Assembly: GCF_029714305.1 (NCBI RefSeq)
Contig: NZ_CP121647.1
Span: forward strand, 4,174,501 to 4,238,500
Direction of reading: 5' to 3'
Source: Bradyrhizobium sp. CB3481
GTDB taxonomy: Bacteria; Pseudomonadota; Alphaproteobacteria; Rhizobiales; Xanthobacteraceae
DNA length: 64,000 nucleotides
Part shown: positions 16,801-25,599 of the stretch, piece after piece
How the letters are laid out: each line of letters starts with the position of its first letter
Position numbering within the stretch: the stretch's first letter is position 1
Notes under the pieces: model-generated
What the model was told of the DNA's origin: nothing
The model's input: the letters and a program-made list of their open reading frames with translations, nothing else
Databases searched by the model: none
Position numbers and translations under genes: made by a program

Positions 16801-16810
16801 AGGAGGAGGT
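16801..16810 (+). promoter_or_regulatory. Strong Shine-Dalgarno of the 46-aa protein
   Basis: AGGAGGAGGT lies eight bases before ATG 16818 and is among the strongest ribosome-binding sites in the window. It is the main support for the very small gene downstream. Confidence 0.7.
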
Positions 16811-16817
16811 CAGCCGC

Positions 16818-16958
16818 ATGCCTATCGATTCATTACTCGTGACCATCTGCATCGTCGCAGCGTTCGCGATTTTTGCTGCCGTGCTGTACTGGGGCGACAT
16901 GCAAACACGCCCGAAGCAATTGGCCGATTCGTCATCGGCGAAGCGTCGCCCATTCTGA
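16818..16958 (+). CDS. Small single-pass membrane protein, 46 aa
   Basis: This 46-residue protein has a short N-terminus (MPIDS), one membrane helix (about residues 6-24) and a basic, Ser-rich tail ending AKRRPF. It has a near-perfect ribosome-binding site and a FixK/FNR box at the same distance as the oxidase genes. It sits between the FNR-type regulator and ccoN. I do not recognise it by name. Small subunits of cbb3 oxidases (CcoM of Pseudomonas stutzeri) and bd oxidases (CydX) are of similar size and topology, but there is no sequence motif here to assign that role. Confidence 0.7.
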   Translation: MPIDSLLVTICIVAAFAIFAAVLYWGDMQTRPKQLADSSSAKRRPF

Positions 16959-17054
16959 TCGCATTCGGGGAGGGGCAGTTATCCTTCCGAACATCATTTT
17001 GGGCGCAGGCCATTCCGCAGATCCGCGCTGCGGGTCTGCAATGATCTCAATTCA

Positions 17055-17068
17055 TTGATCCACCTCAA
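17055..17068 (+). promoter_or_regulatory. FixK/FNR-type box upstream of an 82-aa ORF
   Basis: TTGATCCACCTCAA fits TTGA-N6-TCAA with the asymmetric CTCAA half. Its centre is about 61 bp before the GTG at 17123. The reverse complement of this exact 14-mer occurs at 20979 upstream of ccoG. Confidence 0.6.
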
Positions 17069-17122
17069 GACGTCGAGCGCCGGACCGCGCTTTTGTTTCG
17101 CTTGGTCCTGTGAGGTCTCGTT

Positions 17123-17371
17123 GTGACGATCATGTTCGCAGATATTGAAAGACTGGCTGCCGCTGTCGCTCGCCGCATGCGCGCCGTCGCGGCGAGGTTC
17201 AAGCCGAAGGTATCAGCCGAAGCGTGCGATCATTCGCATCCGGAACTTTACGGGCTTTCGACGAGACGCGATTCGACAAGCGCCGTGAAAGAACGTGCGA
17301 ACCAGCTTGATGATGCTCCGGAACAGGGCAGCGCGCAGACCTACCTGCCGATCGGCCCATGCTGTTGCTGA
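17123..17371 (+). CDS. Hypothetical protein, 82 aa, Cys-rich C-terminus
   Basis: This 82-residue product starts at a GTG with a TGAGGT ribosome-binding site seven bases upstream. The N-terminal half is an amphipathic basic helix (IERLAAAVARRMRAVAARF), a CDHSH segment lies in the middle, and the protein ends in three consecutive cysteines. No family is recognised and there is no membrane segment. The case for a real gene rests on the FixK-type box at the regulon spacing and the ribosome-binding site. The Cys/His residues might bind a metal or haem, which is speculation. Confidence 0.5.
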   Translation: MTIMFADIERLAAAVARRMRAVAARFKPKVSAEACDHSHPELYGLSTRRDSTSAVKERANQLDDAPEQGSAQTYLPIGPCCC

Positions 17372-17424
17372 ATTCGCTCGGTTCCAACTCCACCCCACAC
17401 CGATCTCAGCAAATCGGACGGAAA

Positions 17425-17438
17425 TTGACTTCGATCAA
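17425..17438 (+). promoter_or_regulatory. FixK/FNR box of the ccoNOQP operon
   Basis: TTGACTTCGATCAA matches the anaerobox. Its centre is about 66 bp upstream of the ccoN ATG, consistent with a class II activator position near -41.5 and a short leader. FixK control of fixNOQP is well established in Bradyrhizobium. Confidence 0.85.
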
Positions 17439-17497
17439 TTAGCGCATCGCGAAGCTGTGATCAGTGAGACCGGTATCCGCAGAAGAGACTCACACCC

Positions 17498-19147
17498 ATG
17501 ATCCAATCTCCAACCGCAAAATCGATGACACACGGCGAAGCCGGTCTGGTGCTGGTCTTTTCGCTGTCCGCGTTCCTGTGCCTGTTCGCCATGGCGAAGG
17601 CGCTCGATCCGGCATTTGCCTTCCATGCAGCGCTTTCGGCCGCCGCCAGCCTTGCGGCGGTGATTGCCATCGGCAACCGGTATTTCGCGCGCCCGGCAGC
17701 CTTGCCGCCGCAGGAAATCAACGGCCGGCCAAACTACAACATGGGCCCGATCAAGTTCTCGGCCGTGATGTCGGTATTCTGGGGCATCGCAGGATTTGCG
17801 GTCGGGCTGTTGATTGCCTCCCAGCTCGCATGGCCTTCGCTCAATCTCGATCTGCCATGGACCAGTTTCGGCCGCCTGCGGCCGCTGCACACCTCCGCGG
17901 TGATCTTCGCCTTCGGCGGCAATGTGCTGATCGCAAGCTCGTTATACGTCGTGCAGAAGACCTGCCGCGTGCGCCTGGCAGGCGATCTGGCACCGTGGTT
18001 TGTCGTCATCGGCTACAACTTCTTCATCCTCGTCGCGGGCACCGGCTATTTGCTCGGTGTCACCCAGTCAAAGGAATATGCAGAGCCCGAGTGGTACGCG
18101 GATCTCTGGCTGACGATCGTCTGGGTGGTCTATCTGTTGGTCTTCCTGATGACGGTGATCAAGCGGAAAGAGCCGCACATCTTCGTCGCCAACTGGTTCT
18201 ATCTCGCGTTCATCGTCACCATCGCCGTGCTGCACCTTGGCAACAATCCTGCGCTGCCGGTCTCGGTGTTCGGCTCGAAGTCCTACATTGCCTGGGGCGG
18301 CGTGCAGGACGCCATGTTCCAGTGGTGGTACGGCCATAACGCGGTCGGCTTCTTCCTGACCGCCGGCTTCCTCGCCATCATGTACTACTTCATTCCGAAG
18401 CGGGCGGAGCGGCCGGTCTATTCCTATCGGCTGTCGATCATCCACTTTTGGGCGCTGATCTTCCTCTACATCTGGGCCGGCCCGCACCATCTGCACTACA
18501 CGGCGCTGCCGGACTGGGCGCAGACGCTCGGCATGACGTTCTCGATCATGCTGTGGATGCCGTCCTGGGGCGGCATGATCAACGGCCTGATGACGCTGTC
18601 AGGCGCCTGGGACAAGCTCCGCACCGATCCCGTACTGCGCATGCTCGTGGTGTCGGTCGCCTTCTACGGCATGTCGACCTTCGAAGGGCCGATGATGTCG
18701 ATCAAGGTCGTGAACTCGCTGAGCCACTATACCGACTGGACCATCGGCCACGTGCATTCAGGCGCGCTGGGCTGGGTCGGCTTCGTTTCCTTCGGCGCGC
18801 TGTACTGCCTGATCCCATGGCTGTGGAATCGCAAGGGCCTCTACAGCCTGAAGCTCGTCAACTGGCACTTCTGGACCGCCACTATCGGCATCGTGCTCTA
18901 CATCTCGGCGATGTGGGTGTCGGGAATCCTGCAGGGCCTGATGTGGCGCGCCTACACCTCGCTCGGCTTCCTCGAATACTCCTTCATCGAAACCGTGGAG
19001 GCGATGCATCCCTTCTACATCATCCGCGCCGCTGGCGGAGCGCTGTTCCTGATCGGGTCGTTGATCATGGCCTATAATCTCTGGATGACGGTGCGGGCAG
19101 GCGAAGCGGAAGTGCAGTCGTCCGTCGTTCTTCAGCCGGCGGAATGA
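17498..19147 (+). CDS. ccoN: cbb3-type cytochrome c oxidase subunit I (FixN)
   Basis: This 549-residue polytopic membrane protein is the catalytic subunit that reduces oxygen at the haem b3-CuB centre and pumps protons at very low oxygen. Metal-ligand segments are visible: [10 protein letters not shown], the His pair in [12 protein letters not shown], and [14 protein letters not shown] for haem ligands. There are about 12 hydrophobic helices. It is the first gene of ccoNOQP, with ccoO starting 12 bases after its stop, and has a FixK/FNR box upstream. Length is normal for the family. Confidence 0.97.
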   Translation: MIQSPTAKSMTHGEAGLVLVFSLSAFLCLFAMAKALDPAFAFHAALSAAASLAAVIAIGNRYFARPAALPPQEINGRPNYNMGPIKFSAVMSVFWGIAGFAVGLLIASQLAWPSLNLDLPWTSFGRLRPLHTSAVIFAFGGNVLIASSLYVVQKTCRVRLAGDLAPWFVVIGYNFFILVAGTGYLLGVTQSKEYAEPEWYADLWLTIVWVVYLLVFLMTVIKRKEPHIFVANWFYLAFIVTIAVLHLGNNPALPVSVFGSKSYIAWGGVQDAMFQWWYGHNAVGFFLTAGFLAIMYYFIPKRAERPVYSYRLSIIHFWALIFLYIWAGPHHLHYTALPDWAQTLGMTFSIMLWMPSWGGMINGLMTLSGAWDKLRTDPVLRMLVVSVAFYGMSTFEGPMMSIKVVNSLSHYTDWTIGHVHSGALGWVGFVSFGALYCLIPWLWNRKGLYSLKLVNWHFWTATIGIVLYISAMWVSGILQGLMWRAYTSLGFLEYSFIETVEAMHPFYIIRAAGGALFLIGSLIMAYNLWMTVRAGEAEVQSSVVLQPAE

Positions 19148-19159
19148 GGAGCGATAGAC

Positions 19160-19894
19160 ATGTCTTTCTGGTCACGCCATCAAATCTTCGAAAAGAACTC
19201 GATCGTCCTGATCGCGGGCATCCTCGTGGTGATCGCGATCGGCGGCCTGGTCGAAATCACCCCGCTGTTCTATCTCAAGAGCACGATCGAGAAGGTCGAC
19301 GGCGTGAGACCTTACACGCCGCTCGAGCTTGCCGGGCGCAACGTCTATGTCCGCGAAGGCTGCTATCTCTGCCACTCGCAGATGGTTCGTCCGCTGCGCG
19401 ACGAGATCGAGCGCTATGGCCATTATTCGCTCGCGGCTGAGAGCATGTACGATCATCCCTTCCAGTGGGGGTCGAAGCGCACCGGTCCCGATCTGGCGCG
19501 CGTCGGCGGCAAATATTCCGACGAATGGCACGTCACGCATCTGAACAATCCGCGCGCGATCGTGCCGCAGTCGGTGATGCCCGGTTACGCCTTCCTGTCG
19601 CGGACCGAAGTCGACGAAGCCGGCATTGCGGCCCATCTGCGCACCAACCGCACGGTCGGCGTGCCCTATTCGGAAGACCAGATTGCCAACGCCGTCGCCG
19701 ATCTCAAGGCGCAGGCGGACCCGGACAATCCCGGCGTTGATGCGTTCACCAAGCGTTACCCGAAGGCGGTTGCCCGCAATTTCGACGGCAAGAGCGGCGC
19801 GCCCACGGAAATGGACGCGCTGGTGGCGTACCTGCAGATGCTCGGCACGCTGGTCGACTTCAAGCTCTACAACGAAAAAGCAAATCTTCGCTGA
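19160..19894 (+). CDS. ccoO: cbb3-type cytochrome c oxidase subunit II (FixO)
   Basis: This 244-residue monohaem cytochrome c is anchored by one N-terminal helix (about 13-35, [19 protein letters not shown]). The haem site is GCYLCHS and the distal Met is in SVMPGY. It transfers electrons from CcoP to CcoN in the periplasmic part of the complex. It lies between ccoN and ccoQ in the operon. Confidence 0.97.
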   Translation: MSFWSRHQIFEKNSIVLIAGILVVIAIGGLVEITPLFYLKSTIEKVDGVRPYTPLELAGRNVYVREGCYLCHSQMVRPLRDEIERYGHYSLAAESMYDHPFQWGSKRTGPDLARVGGKYSDEWHVTHLNNPRAIVPQSVMPGYAFLSRTEVDEAGIAAHLRTNRTVGVPYSEDQIANAVADLKAQADPDNPGVDAFTKRYPKAVARNFDGKSGAPTEMDALVAYLQMLGTLVDFKLYNEKANLR

Positions 19895-19903
19895 GGCAGA
19901 ACG

Positions 19904-20068
19904 ATGAAAGCAATCCTCACGGCCCACAACATCGCATCGGACCTCGTCACATCGATCTGGACGCCGATTTTCGTCGGTATCTTCATTGCAATTCTGACCT
20001 ACGCCCTTTGGCCGCGCAACCAAGCCGTCTTCGACGAAGCGGCGAAAATGCCTTTGCGCGAGGAGTGA
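19904..20068 (+). CDS. ccoQ: cbb3-type oxidase subunit CcoQ (FixQ)
   Basis: This 54-residue protein has one membrane helix (TPIFVGIFIAILTYALWP) and a charged C-terminus rich in Glu and Ala. Size, sequence and position between ccoO and ccoP identify it as CcoQ, which stabilises the assembled oxidase. ATG 19904 follows a GAGGCA ribosome-binding region, and the stop is seven bases before ccoP. Confidence 0.93.
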   Translation: MKAILTAHNIASDLVTSIWTPIFVGIFIAILTYALWPRNQAVFDEAAKMPLREE

Positions 20069-20075
20069 GCCGATC

Positions 20076-20948
20076 ATGACCGAACACAGCGATATCGATC
20101 ACGTCTCCGGAACGTCGACCACCGGGCACCAGTGGGACGGCATCAAGGAGCTCAACACGCCACTGCCGCGCTGGTGGGTGATCACTTTCTATCTGACCAT
20201 TGTCTGGGCGATCGGCTACTGGATCGTGTATCCGGCCTGGCCGCTGCTCTGGAGCCATACGACCGGCATCTGGAACTACTCGACCCGCGCCGACGTCGCC
20301 ACCGAACTCGCCAATCTGGAAAAGATCCGCGGCGACAAGATGGTGGCGCTCGGTAACGCCTCGCTGGAGGAGATCGAGAAGAATCCGGCCCTGCTGGCCT
20401 TGGCCCGTGCCCGCGGCAAGACGGTGTTCGGCGACAACTGCGCGCCGTGCCACGGCAGCGGCGGGGCGGGGGCCAAGGGTTATCCCAACCTGAACGACGA
20501 CGAATGGCTATGGGGCGGCAGCCTCGACCAGATCATGCAGACGATCCAGTTCGGCGCGCGCTCCGGCCATTCGAAGGCCCATGAGGGTGCCATGCTGGCC
20601 TTCGGCAAGGACGGCATTCTCAAGAAGGACGAGATCGTCACCGTCGCCAATTACGTGCGGTCGCTTTCGGGCTTGCCGACGGCCGCCGGCTACAACGCGG
20701 CCGCCGGCGCAAAACTCTTCGCGGACAATTGCGTCGCGTGCCATGGCGACAATGGCAAGGGGAACCAGGAGCTCGGCGCGCCCAACCTGACCGACAAGAT
20801 CTGGCTCTACGGATCGGACGAGGCAACGCTGATCGAGACCATCAGCAACGGCCGCGCTGGCGTCATGCCGGCCTGGGTGGGCCGGCTCGACCCGTCCACC
20901 ATCAAGGCCCTGACGGTCTATGTGCACTCGCTCGGCGGAGGCAAATAG
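20076..20948 (+). CDS. ccoP: cbb3-type cytochrome c oxidase subunit III, dihaem (FixP)
   Basis: This 290-residue dihaem cytochrome c has an N-terminal membrane anchor (WWVITFYLTIVWAIGYWIVY, about residues 33-52). There are two haem-c sites, CAPCHGSG and CVACHGDN, with distal Met residues in GAMLAFG and GVMPAWVG. It receives electrons from soluble cytochrome c or the bc1 complex. It is the last gene of the ccoNOQP operon; ccoG follows after about 97 bp with its own box. Confidence 0.97.
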   Translation: MTEHSDIDHVSGTSTTGHQWDGIKELNTPLPRWWVITFYLTIVWAIGYWIVYPAWPLLWSHTTGIWNYSTRADVATELANLEKIRGDKMVALGNASLEEIEKNPALLALARARGKTVFGDNCAPCHGSGGAGAKGYPNLNDDEWLWGGSLDQIMQTIQFGARSGHSKAHEGAMLAFGKDGILKKDEIVTVANYVRSLSGLPTAAGYNAAAGAKLFADNCVACHGDNGKGNQELGAPNLTDKIWLYGSDEATLIETISNGRAGVMPAWVGRLDPSTIKALTVYVHSLGGGK

Positions 20949-20978
20949 CCGCCGCGCGATGCTGCGGCACCGCCTCCT

Positions 20979-20992
20979 TTGAGGTGGATCAA
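20979..20992 (+). promoter_or_regulatory. FixK/FNR-type box of the ccoGHIS operon
   Basis: TTGAGGTGGATCAA fits TTGA-N6-TCAA. Its centre is about 60 bp upstream of the ccoG start. It is the exact reverse complement of the box at 17055. Confidence 0.75.
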
Positions 20993-21045
20993 ACGTGGTT
21001 GCGGGGCTGGGTCTACAGTGAATGCCTTAAGAGATAGACCCAGCG

Positions 21046-22509
21046 ATGAACAAGACCGTGAACCCGACCGACCTTGAGCTTGATGACAACGCGCCGCTTT
21101 ATGCGGCGCGCAAGAAAGTCTACCCGCAAAGCGTCTCCGGCACCTTCCGCCGGACTAAATGGGGGCTGATGGCGTTCTGCCTCGGCGTCTATTATTTGCT
21201 GCCGTTCGTGCGCTGGAACCGCGGTCTCGGCGCGCCCGACCAGGCGGTGCTGGTCGATCTGCCGAATAGCCGCTTCTATTTCTTCTTCATCGAGCTGTGG
21301 CCGCAGGAAGTCTATTACTTCACCGGCCTGCTGATCGTAGCCGCGCTAACGCTGTTCCTGATGAACGCCGTCGGCGGCCGCATCTGGTGCGGCTATCTTT
21401 GCCCGCAAACGGTCTGGACCGACCTGTTCTACGCCGTCGAGCGGTTGATCGAGGGCGACAGGCGCGAGCGCATGCGCAAGGACGCAGCCAAGGGCACGAT
21501 GAAGCTCGAGCGTTTCGCCGAAATGCTGCTGAAGCATTCGATCTGGCTGATGATCGCCTGGTGGACCGGCGGTGCCTGGGTGCTCTATTTCAACGACGCG
21601 CCAACCCTGGTGAAGCAGCTCATCACCTTCCAGGCGCCGATGATTGCCTATATCTGGATCGGCATCCTGACCGCGACGACCTACATTTTCGCCGGCTGGA
21701 TGCGCGAGCAGGTCTGCGTCTACATGTGCCCGTGGCCGCGCATCCAGGCGGCGCTGACCGACGAATGGGCGCTCAACGTCACCTACAAGTACGATCGCGG
21801 CGAGGCGCGCACGTCGCTGAAAAAGGCGAACGAGCTGCGCGCGCTCGGCCAGCCGGTCGGCGATTGCGTCGATTGCTATCAATGTGTGGCGGTCTGCCCG
21901 ACCGGCATTGACATCCGCAACGGCTCGCAGCTCGACTGCATCCAGTGCGGCCTTTGCATCGACGCCTGCGACACGGTCATGACCAAGATCGGCCGGCCGA
22001 CCCGCCTGATCGGTTACGACAATGACATCAACATTCACCGCCGCCAGGAAGGCAAGCCGCCGATCTATCGCATCGTGCGGCCCCGCACCATCACCTATGC
22101 CGCGTTAATCGCCGCCGTCGGCGCCATCATGCTCTATGCGATGCTGACGCGCACGCTGCTCGACATCAACGTGCTGCATGACCGCAATCCGGTCGCTGTA
22201 AAACTCTCTGACGGATCGATCCGGAATGCCTATACCGTGCGTTTTCTGAACAAGCGCGGCTTCGACCGCGCCATTGCGATCGATGTCGATGGCCCGGTCA
22301 ATGCCACGCTCCACATCGTCGGTGCCGATTCGGTAACACAGGATCGACCGGTGATCATCCTGGCGCGCGACACGACGACCGAACTGCGAATCCTGGTCAC
22401 GGCGCCCGCGGAGAACAATCCCGAGAAGTCCGTCCCGGTGAACTTCCGCGTCACTGATATCGGGCTCGGCGAGGTTGCCTCTGCCACCGATCATTTCGTG
22501 TCGCCATGA
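21046..22509 (+). CDS. ccoG: cbb3 oxidase assembly protein CcoG (FixG), polyferredoxin-like
   Basis: This 487-residue membrane protein has several N-terminal helices and two 4Fe-4S ferredoxin-type motifs (CVDCYQCVAVCP and CIQCGLCIDACD at about residues 280-310). A C-terminal immunoglobulin-like domain (FixG_C) completes it. CcoG is implicated in copper reduction during cbb3 oxidase maturation. It is the first gene of ccoGHIS and overlaps ccoH at the stop codon. Confidence 0.95.
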   Translation: MNKTVNPTDLELDDNAPLYAARKKVYPQSVSGTFRRTKWGLMAFCLGVYYLLPFVRWNRGLGAPDQAVLVDLPNSRFYFFFIELWPQEVYYFTGLLIVAALTLFLMNAVGGRIWCGYLCPQTVWTDLFYAVERLIEGDRRERMRKDAAKGTMKLERFAEMLLKHSIWLMIAWWTGGAWVLYFNDAPTLVKQLITFQAPMIAYIWIGILTATTYIFAGWMREQVCVYMCPWPRIQAALTDEWALNVTYKYDRGEARTSLKKANELRALGQPVGDCVDCYQCVAVCPTGIDIRNGSQLDCIQCGLCIDACDTVMTKIGRPTRLIGYDNDINIHRRQEGKPPIYRIVRPRTITYAALIAAVGAIMLYAMLTRTLLDINVLHDRNPVAVKLSDGSIRNAYTVRFLNKRGFDRAIAIDVDGPVNATLHIVGADSVTQDRPVIILARDTTTELRILVTAPAENNPEKSVPVNFRVTDIGLGEVASATDHFVSP

Positions 22510-23027
22510 ATTCTCTGAGGAGCGTCCAGATGTTTCCGGCCCAACCGTCACGACCCGTTACCGGGCGAATGGTGTTCTTCACGATGGTGGCGTTCTTCGG
22601 CGTGGTGATCGGCGTCAACGTCATCATGATGCGGCTTGCGATCCAGACCTTGCCAGGCACCGAGGTGGACAGCGCCTACAGCGCCAGCCTTGCCTATCAA
22701 AAGGAGATCGCGACCGCGCAGGCGCAGAGCGCGCGCAACTGGAAGGTCGAGGCCCATGTCGAGCGCAGCGGGCAGGGTGGTGCGACAGTGCAGGTCGAAG
22801 CGCGCGACAATCTGGGCCGGCCGATATCCGGCCTGAAATTCCAGGGCCGGTTCGAGCGGCCGACCGACCGCCGCGCCGACCTCTCGGTCTCGCTCGCCGA
22901 AGTCGGGATCGGCATCTATCGCGGAAATGCGGAAGCCATCGCGCCAGGTCAATGGGACCTCGTGGTCGAAGGCGCGGCGGACGGCCAGCGGCTGTTTCTG
23001 TCCAAGAACCGCGTGTTGTTGCACTAG
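22506..23027 (+). CDS. ccoH: cbb3 oxidase assembly protein CcoH (FixH)
   Basis: This protein of up to 173 residues has one N-terminal membrane helix (MVFFTMVAFFGVVIGVNVIM) and a periplasmic FixH domain. It stabilises the assembling cbb3 complex, and FixH is required for oxidase maturation. ATG 22506 overlaps the ccoG stop (ATGA). ATG 22530 has TGAGGAG seven bases upstream and may be the real start, giving 165 residues. Confidence 0.92.
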   Translation: MNSLRSVQMFPAQPSRPVTGRMVFFTMVAFFGVVIGVNVIMMRLAIQTLPGTEVDSAYSASLAYQKEIATAQAQSARNWKVEAHVERSGQGGATVQVEARDNLGRPISGLKFQGRFERPTDRRADLSVSLAEVGIGIYRGNAEAIAPGQWDLVVEGAADGQRLFLSKNRVLLH

Positions 23028-23039
23028 GAAAGCTTGATT

Positions 23040-25232
23040 ATGCAGGCGACGCGGGACTTTTCACATTACGTGCGGCACCTCGGATCGGGGCTGGCCCATA
23101 TCGATCTGGCGGTCGAGGGCGTTAGTTGCGCCGGCTGCATGTCGAAGATCGAGCGCGGTCTTTCCGCGCTTCCGGACGTGACGCTGGCGCGCGTCAACCT
23201 GACCGACCGCCGCGTGGCGCTGGAATGGAAGGAGGGCGCGCTCGACCCTGTCAGTTTCATCGATCGTCTGGCTGAGCTTGGCTACAAGGCCTATCCGTTC
23301 GAGCCGGTGCGCGCGGAAGCGGTCGAGACGGCGCAGGCGAGCTTTCTGCTGCGCTGTCTCGGCGTCGCCGCCTTCGCCGCCATGAACATCATGATGCTGT
23401 CGATCCCGGTGTGGTCCGGCAACGTCACTGACATGATCCCCGAGCAGCGCGACTTCTTCCACTGGCTGTCGGCGCTGATCGCCCTGCCGGCGGCGGCCTA
23501 TTCCGGACAGCCGTTCTTCCGGTCGGCTTGGGCCGCCTTGCGGGCCCGCCGCACCAATATGGATGTGCCGATCTCGATCGGCATTGTGCTGGCGCTGGCG
23601 ATGTCGGTGATGGAAACGATCCATCATGCCGAACATGCCTATTTCGATGCCGCGCTGATGCTGCTCGCATTCCTGCTGGCCGGCCGCTACCTCGACCAGA
23701 GCATGCGCCGCAAGACCCGTGCGGTCGCCGGAAACCTCGCCGCGCTGAGGGGAGAGACCGCGACCAAATTCGTCGGCACTGATGAAATCAGCGTGGTGCC
23801 GATCGCCGCGGTGCATGCCGGCGACATCGTGCTGCTGCGTCCGGGCGAGCGCGCGTCGGTCGACGGCGTCGTGATCGACGGGCAGTCCAAGATCGACCAG
23901 AGCCTGATCACAGGCGAAACCATGCCCGCCAAAGCGGGGCCGGGCACGGCCGTTTATGCCGGCACGCTCAATCTGTCAGGCGCCTTGCGGGTGCGGGTGT
24001 CGGCAGCCTCCGAAGGCACGCTGCTCGCGGAGATCAGCCGGCTGCTCGACAATGCCGTGCAGGCGCGCTCCCGCTACGTACAGCTCGCCGACCGCGCCTC
24101 GCGGCTCTATGCACCCGTCGTGCATGCGGCGGCGCTGCTGACCATGCTGGGATGGGTGGCTTATGGCGTGACCTGGCATGATGCCATCGTCATCGCGATT
24201 TCGGTTCTCATCATCACCTGTCCCTGCGCGCTGGGGCTCGCGATCCCGGCGGTGCAGACGGTCGTCTCCGGTGCCCTGTTCCGTACCGGCGTGCTGCTCA
24301 ATTCCGGCGATGCCATCGAACGCCTGGCCGACGTCGATCGTGTCGTGTTCGACAAGACGGGAACGCTGACACTGCCCGAGCTCGACGTCACCAATGACGT
24401 CGATATTCCCGGGGACGTCTTTGAACTCGCCGGACGGCTCGCGCTTGCCAGCCATCACCCGGTCGCGGCCGCGGTGGCGCGGGCATCGGGCGCAAAGACG
24501 CCGCTCGCCGGGATCGAGGAGGCGGCGGGCCAGGGCGTGCGCGGCACCATCGATGGGCTCGAGGTGCGGCTGGGCAGGCCGTCATTCTGCGGCGCGGACC
24601 AAATCGCCAATGATATCCTGTGCAGGGATCCGGAGGCTTCCGTCGTCGCTTTCCGTCACGGCGAGACGCGGTACGTCTTCGCCGTCCGGCAGCGCCTGCG
24701 GCCCGATGCGGCCGACGCCATCGCCACGTTGTTCAAGACCGGGATCCAGGTCGAGATCCTGTCCGGCGACCGTGAGCCGGCTGTTCGCCACGCGGCCGGG
24801 CAACTCGGCATTCACGAATGGCGCGCGGGCGTGACGCCGGCGGACAAGATCGCCCGCATCGAGGAACTGAAGCGGCAGGGCGCCAAGGTTCTGATGGTCG
24901 GCGACGGCATGAACGATGCACCGGCGCTGGCGGCCGCGCATGTCTCGATGTCGCCGGTCAGCGCGACCCATTTGAGCCAGGCGACCGCCGATCTGGTCTT
25001 CCTCGGCGACCGCCTCGCACCCGTCGTCGGCGCGATCGGTTTCGCGCGCAAGGCGCTGCGTCTGATGCGGCAGAACCTGTGGCTCGCCGCCGGCTACAAC
25101 GCACTTGCCGTCCCGCTCGCCATCGCAGGCCTCGCCACCCCGCTGGTCGCCGCCGCCGCGATGTCCGGCTCCTCGCTGCTGGTGATCCTGAACGCGCTAC
25201 GCGCCCATCGCGGCGCCAGGGAGTTTGGCTGA
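23040..25232 (+). CDS. ccoI: Copper-translocating P1B-type ATPase CcoI (FixI)
   Basis: This 730-residue pump exports Cu(I) for assembly of the CcoN haem-copper centre. It has an N-terminal HMA domain with GVSCAGC (Cys30 and Cys33), the membrane CPC motif at residues 394-396, the phosphorylation motif DKTGTL with Asp438, and GDGMNDAPALAAAH. ATG 23040 is preferred to the in-frame TTG 23034 because AGGAAAG lies upstream at suitable spacing. The stop overlaps the ccoS start, so the two are translationally coupled. Confidence 0.96.
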   Translation: MQATRDFSHYVRHLGSGLAHIDLAVEGVSCAGCMSKIERGLSALPDVTLARVNLTDRRVALEWKEGALDPVSFIDRLAELGYKAYPFEPVRAEAVETAQASFLLRCLGVAAFAAMNIMMLSIPVWSGNVTDMIPEQRDFFHWLSALIALPAAAYSGQPFFRSAWAALRARRTNMDVPISIGIVLALAMSVMETIHHAEHAYFDAALMLLAFLLAGRYLDQSMRRKTRAVAGNLAALRGETATKFVGTDEISVVPIAAVHAGDIVLLRPGERASVDGVVIDGQSKIDQSLITGETMPAKAGPGTAVYAGTLNLSGALRVRVSAASEGTLLAEISRLLDNAVQARSRYVQLADRASRLYAPVVHAAALLTMLGWVAYGVTWHDAIVIAISVLIITCPCALGLAIPAVQTVVSGALFRTGVLLNSGDAIERLADVDRVVFDKTGTLTLPELDVTNDVDIPGDVFELAGRLALASHHPVAAAVARASGAKTPLAGIEEAAGQGVRGTIDGLEVRLGRPSFCGADQIANDILCRDPEASVVAFRHGETRYVFAVRQRLRPDAADAIATLFKTGIQVEILSGDREPAVRHAAGQLGIHEWRAGVTPADKIARIEELKRQGAKVLMVGDGMNDAPALAAAHVSMSPVSATHLSQATADLVFLGDRLAPVVGAIGFARKALRLMRQNLWLAAGYNALAVPLAIAGLATPLVAAAAMSGSSLLVILNALRAHRGAREFG

Positions 25233-25432
25233 TGGAAGTTTTGGTGTTTCTCGTGCCGCTCGCGCTGACGCTCGGTGCGCTTGGCTTGATGGGTTTTCTG
25301 TGGTCGCTCAAGAACGGCCAATACGACGACCTGGAAGGGGCAGGGTGGAGGGCGATTGCGGATGACGAGCCGGCCGTGGAGCAGCCGGTGTACTTTCGAC
25401 AGGAAGCGGATGCCGGGCGACCGCCGCGGTAG
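25232..25432 (+). CDS. ccoS: cbb3 oxidase maturation protein CcoS (FixS)
   Basis: This 66-residue protein has one N-terminal membrane helix (VLVFLVPLALTLGALGLMGF) followed by WSLKNGQYDDLEG, the characteristic FixS motif. CcoS is needed for cofactor insertion into CcoN. The ATG overlaps the ccoI stop by one base. The C-terminal tail after the motif is somewhat longer than usual and Pro/Arg-rich. Confidence 0.93.
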   Translation: MEVLVFLVPLALTLGALGLMGFLWSLKNGQYDDLEGAGWRAIADDEPAVEQPVYFRQEADAGRPPR

Positions 25433-25599
25433 GTACGATGCTTGGTGCAGGAACGACGACCTCGTGGGTTCGGTGAACCAGTAAAGGCAGTGAGCGGAAT
25501 ATGGAGCGCGAGCGGCTTGACCGCCGGCACCTGGACGACGATCAACCTGCTTTATGTGAGATCCTTTGGCCCTGGCGTTAAGAAGCCCGGCGAAGTCGT

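Noticed and set aside
16748..17044. 98-codon plus-strand frame overlapping the 46-aa gene
   Set aside because: It starts at a TTG inside the FixK box, runs in another frame from the 46-aa gene, and gives a non-descript Arg/His-rich product.
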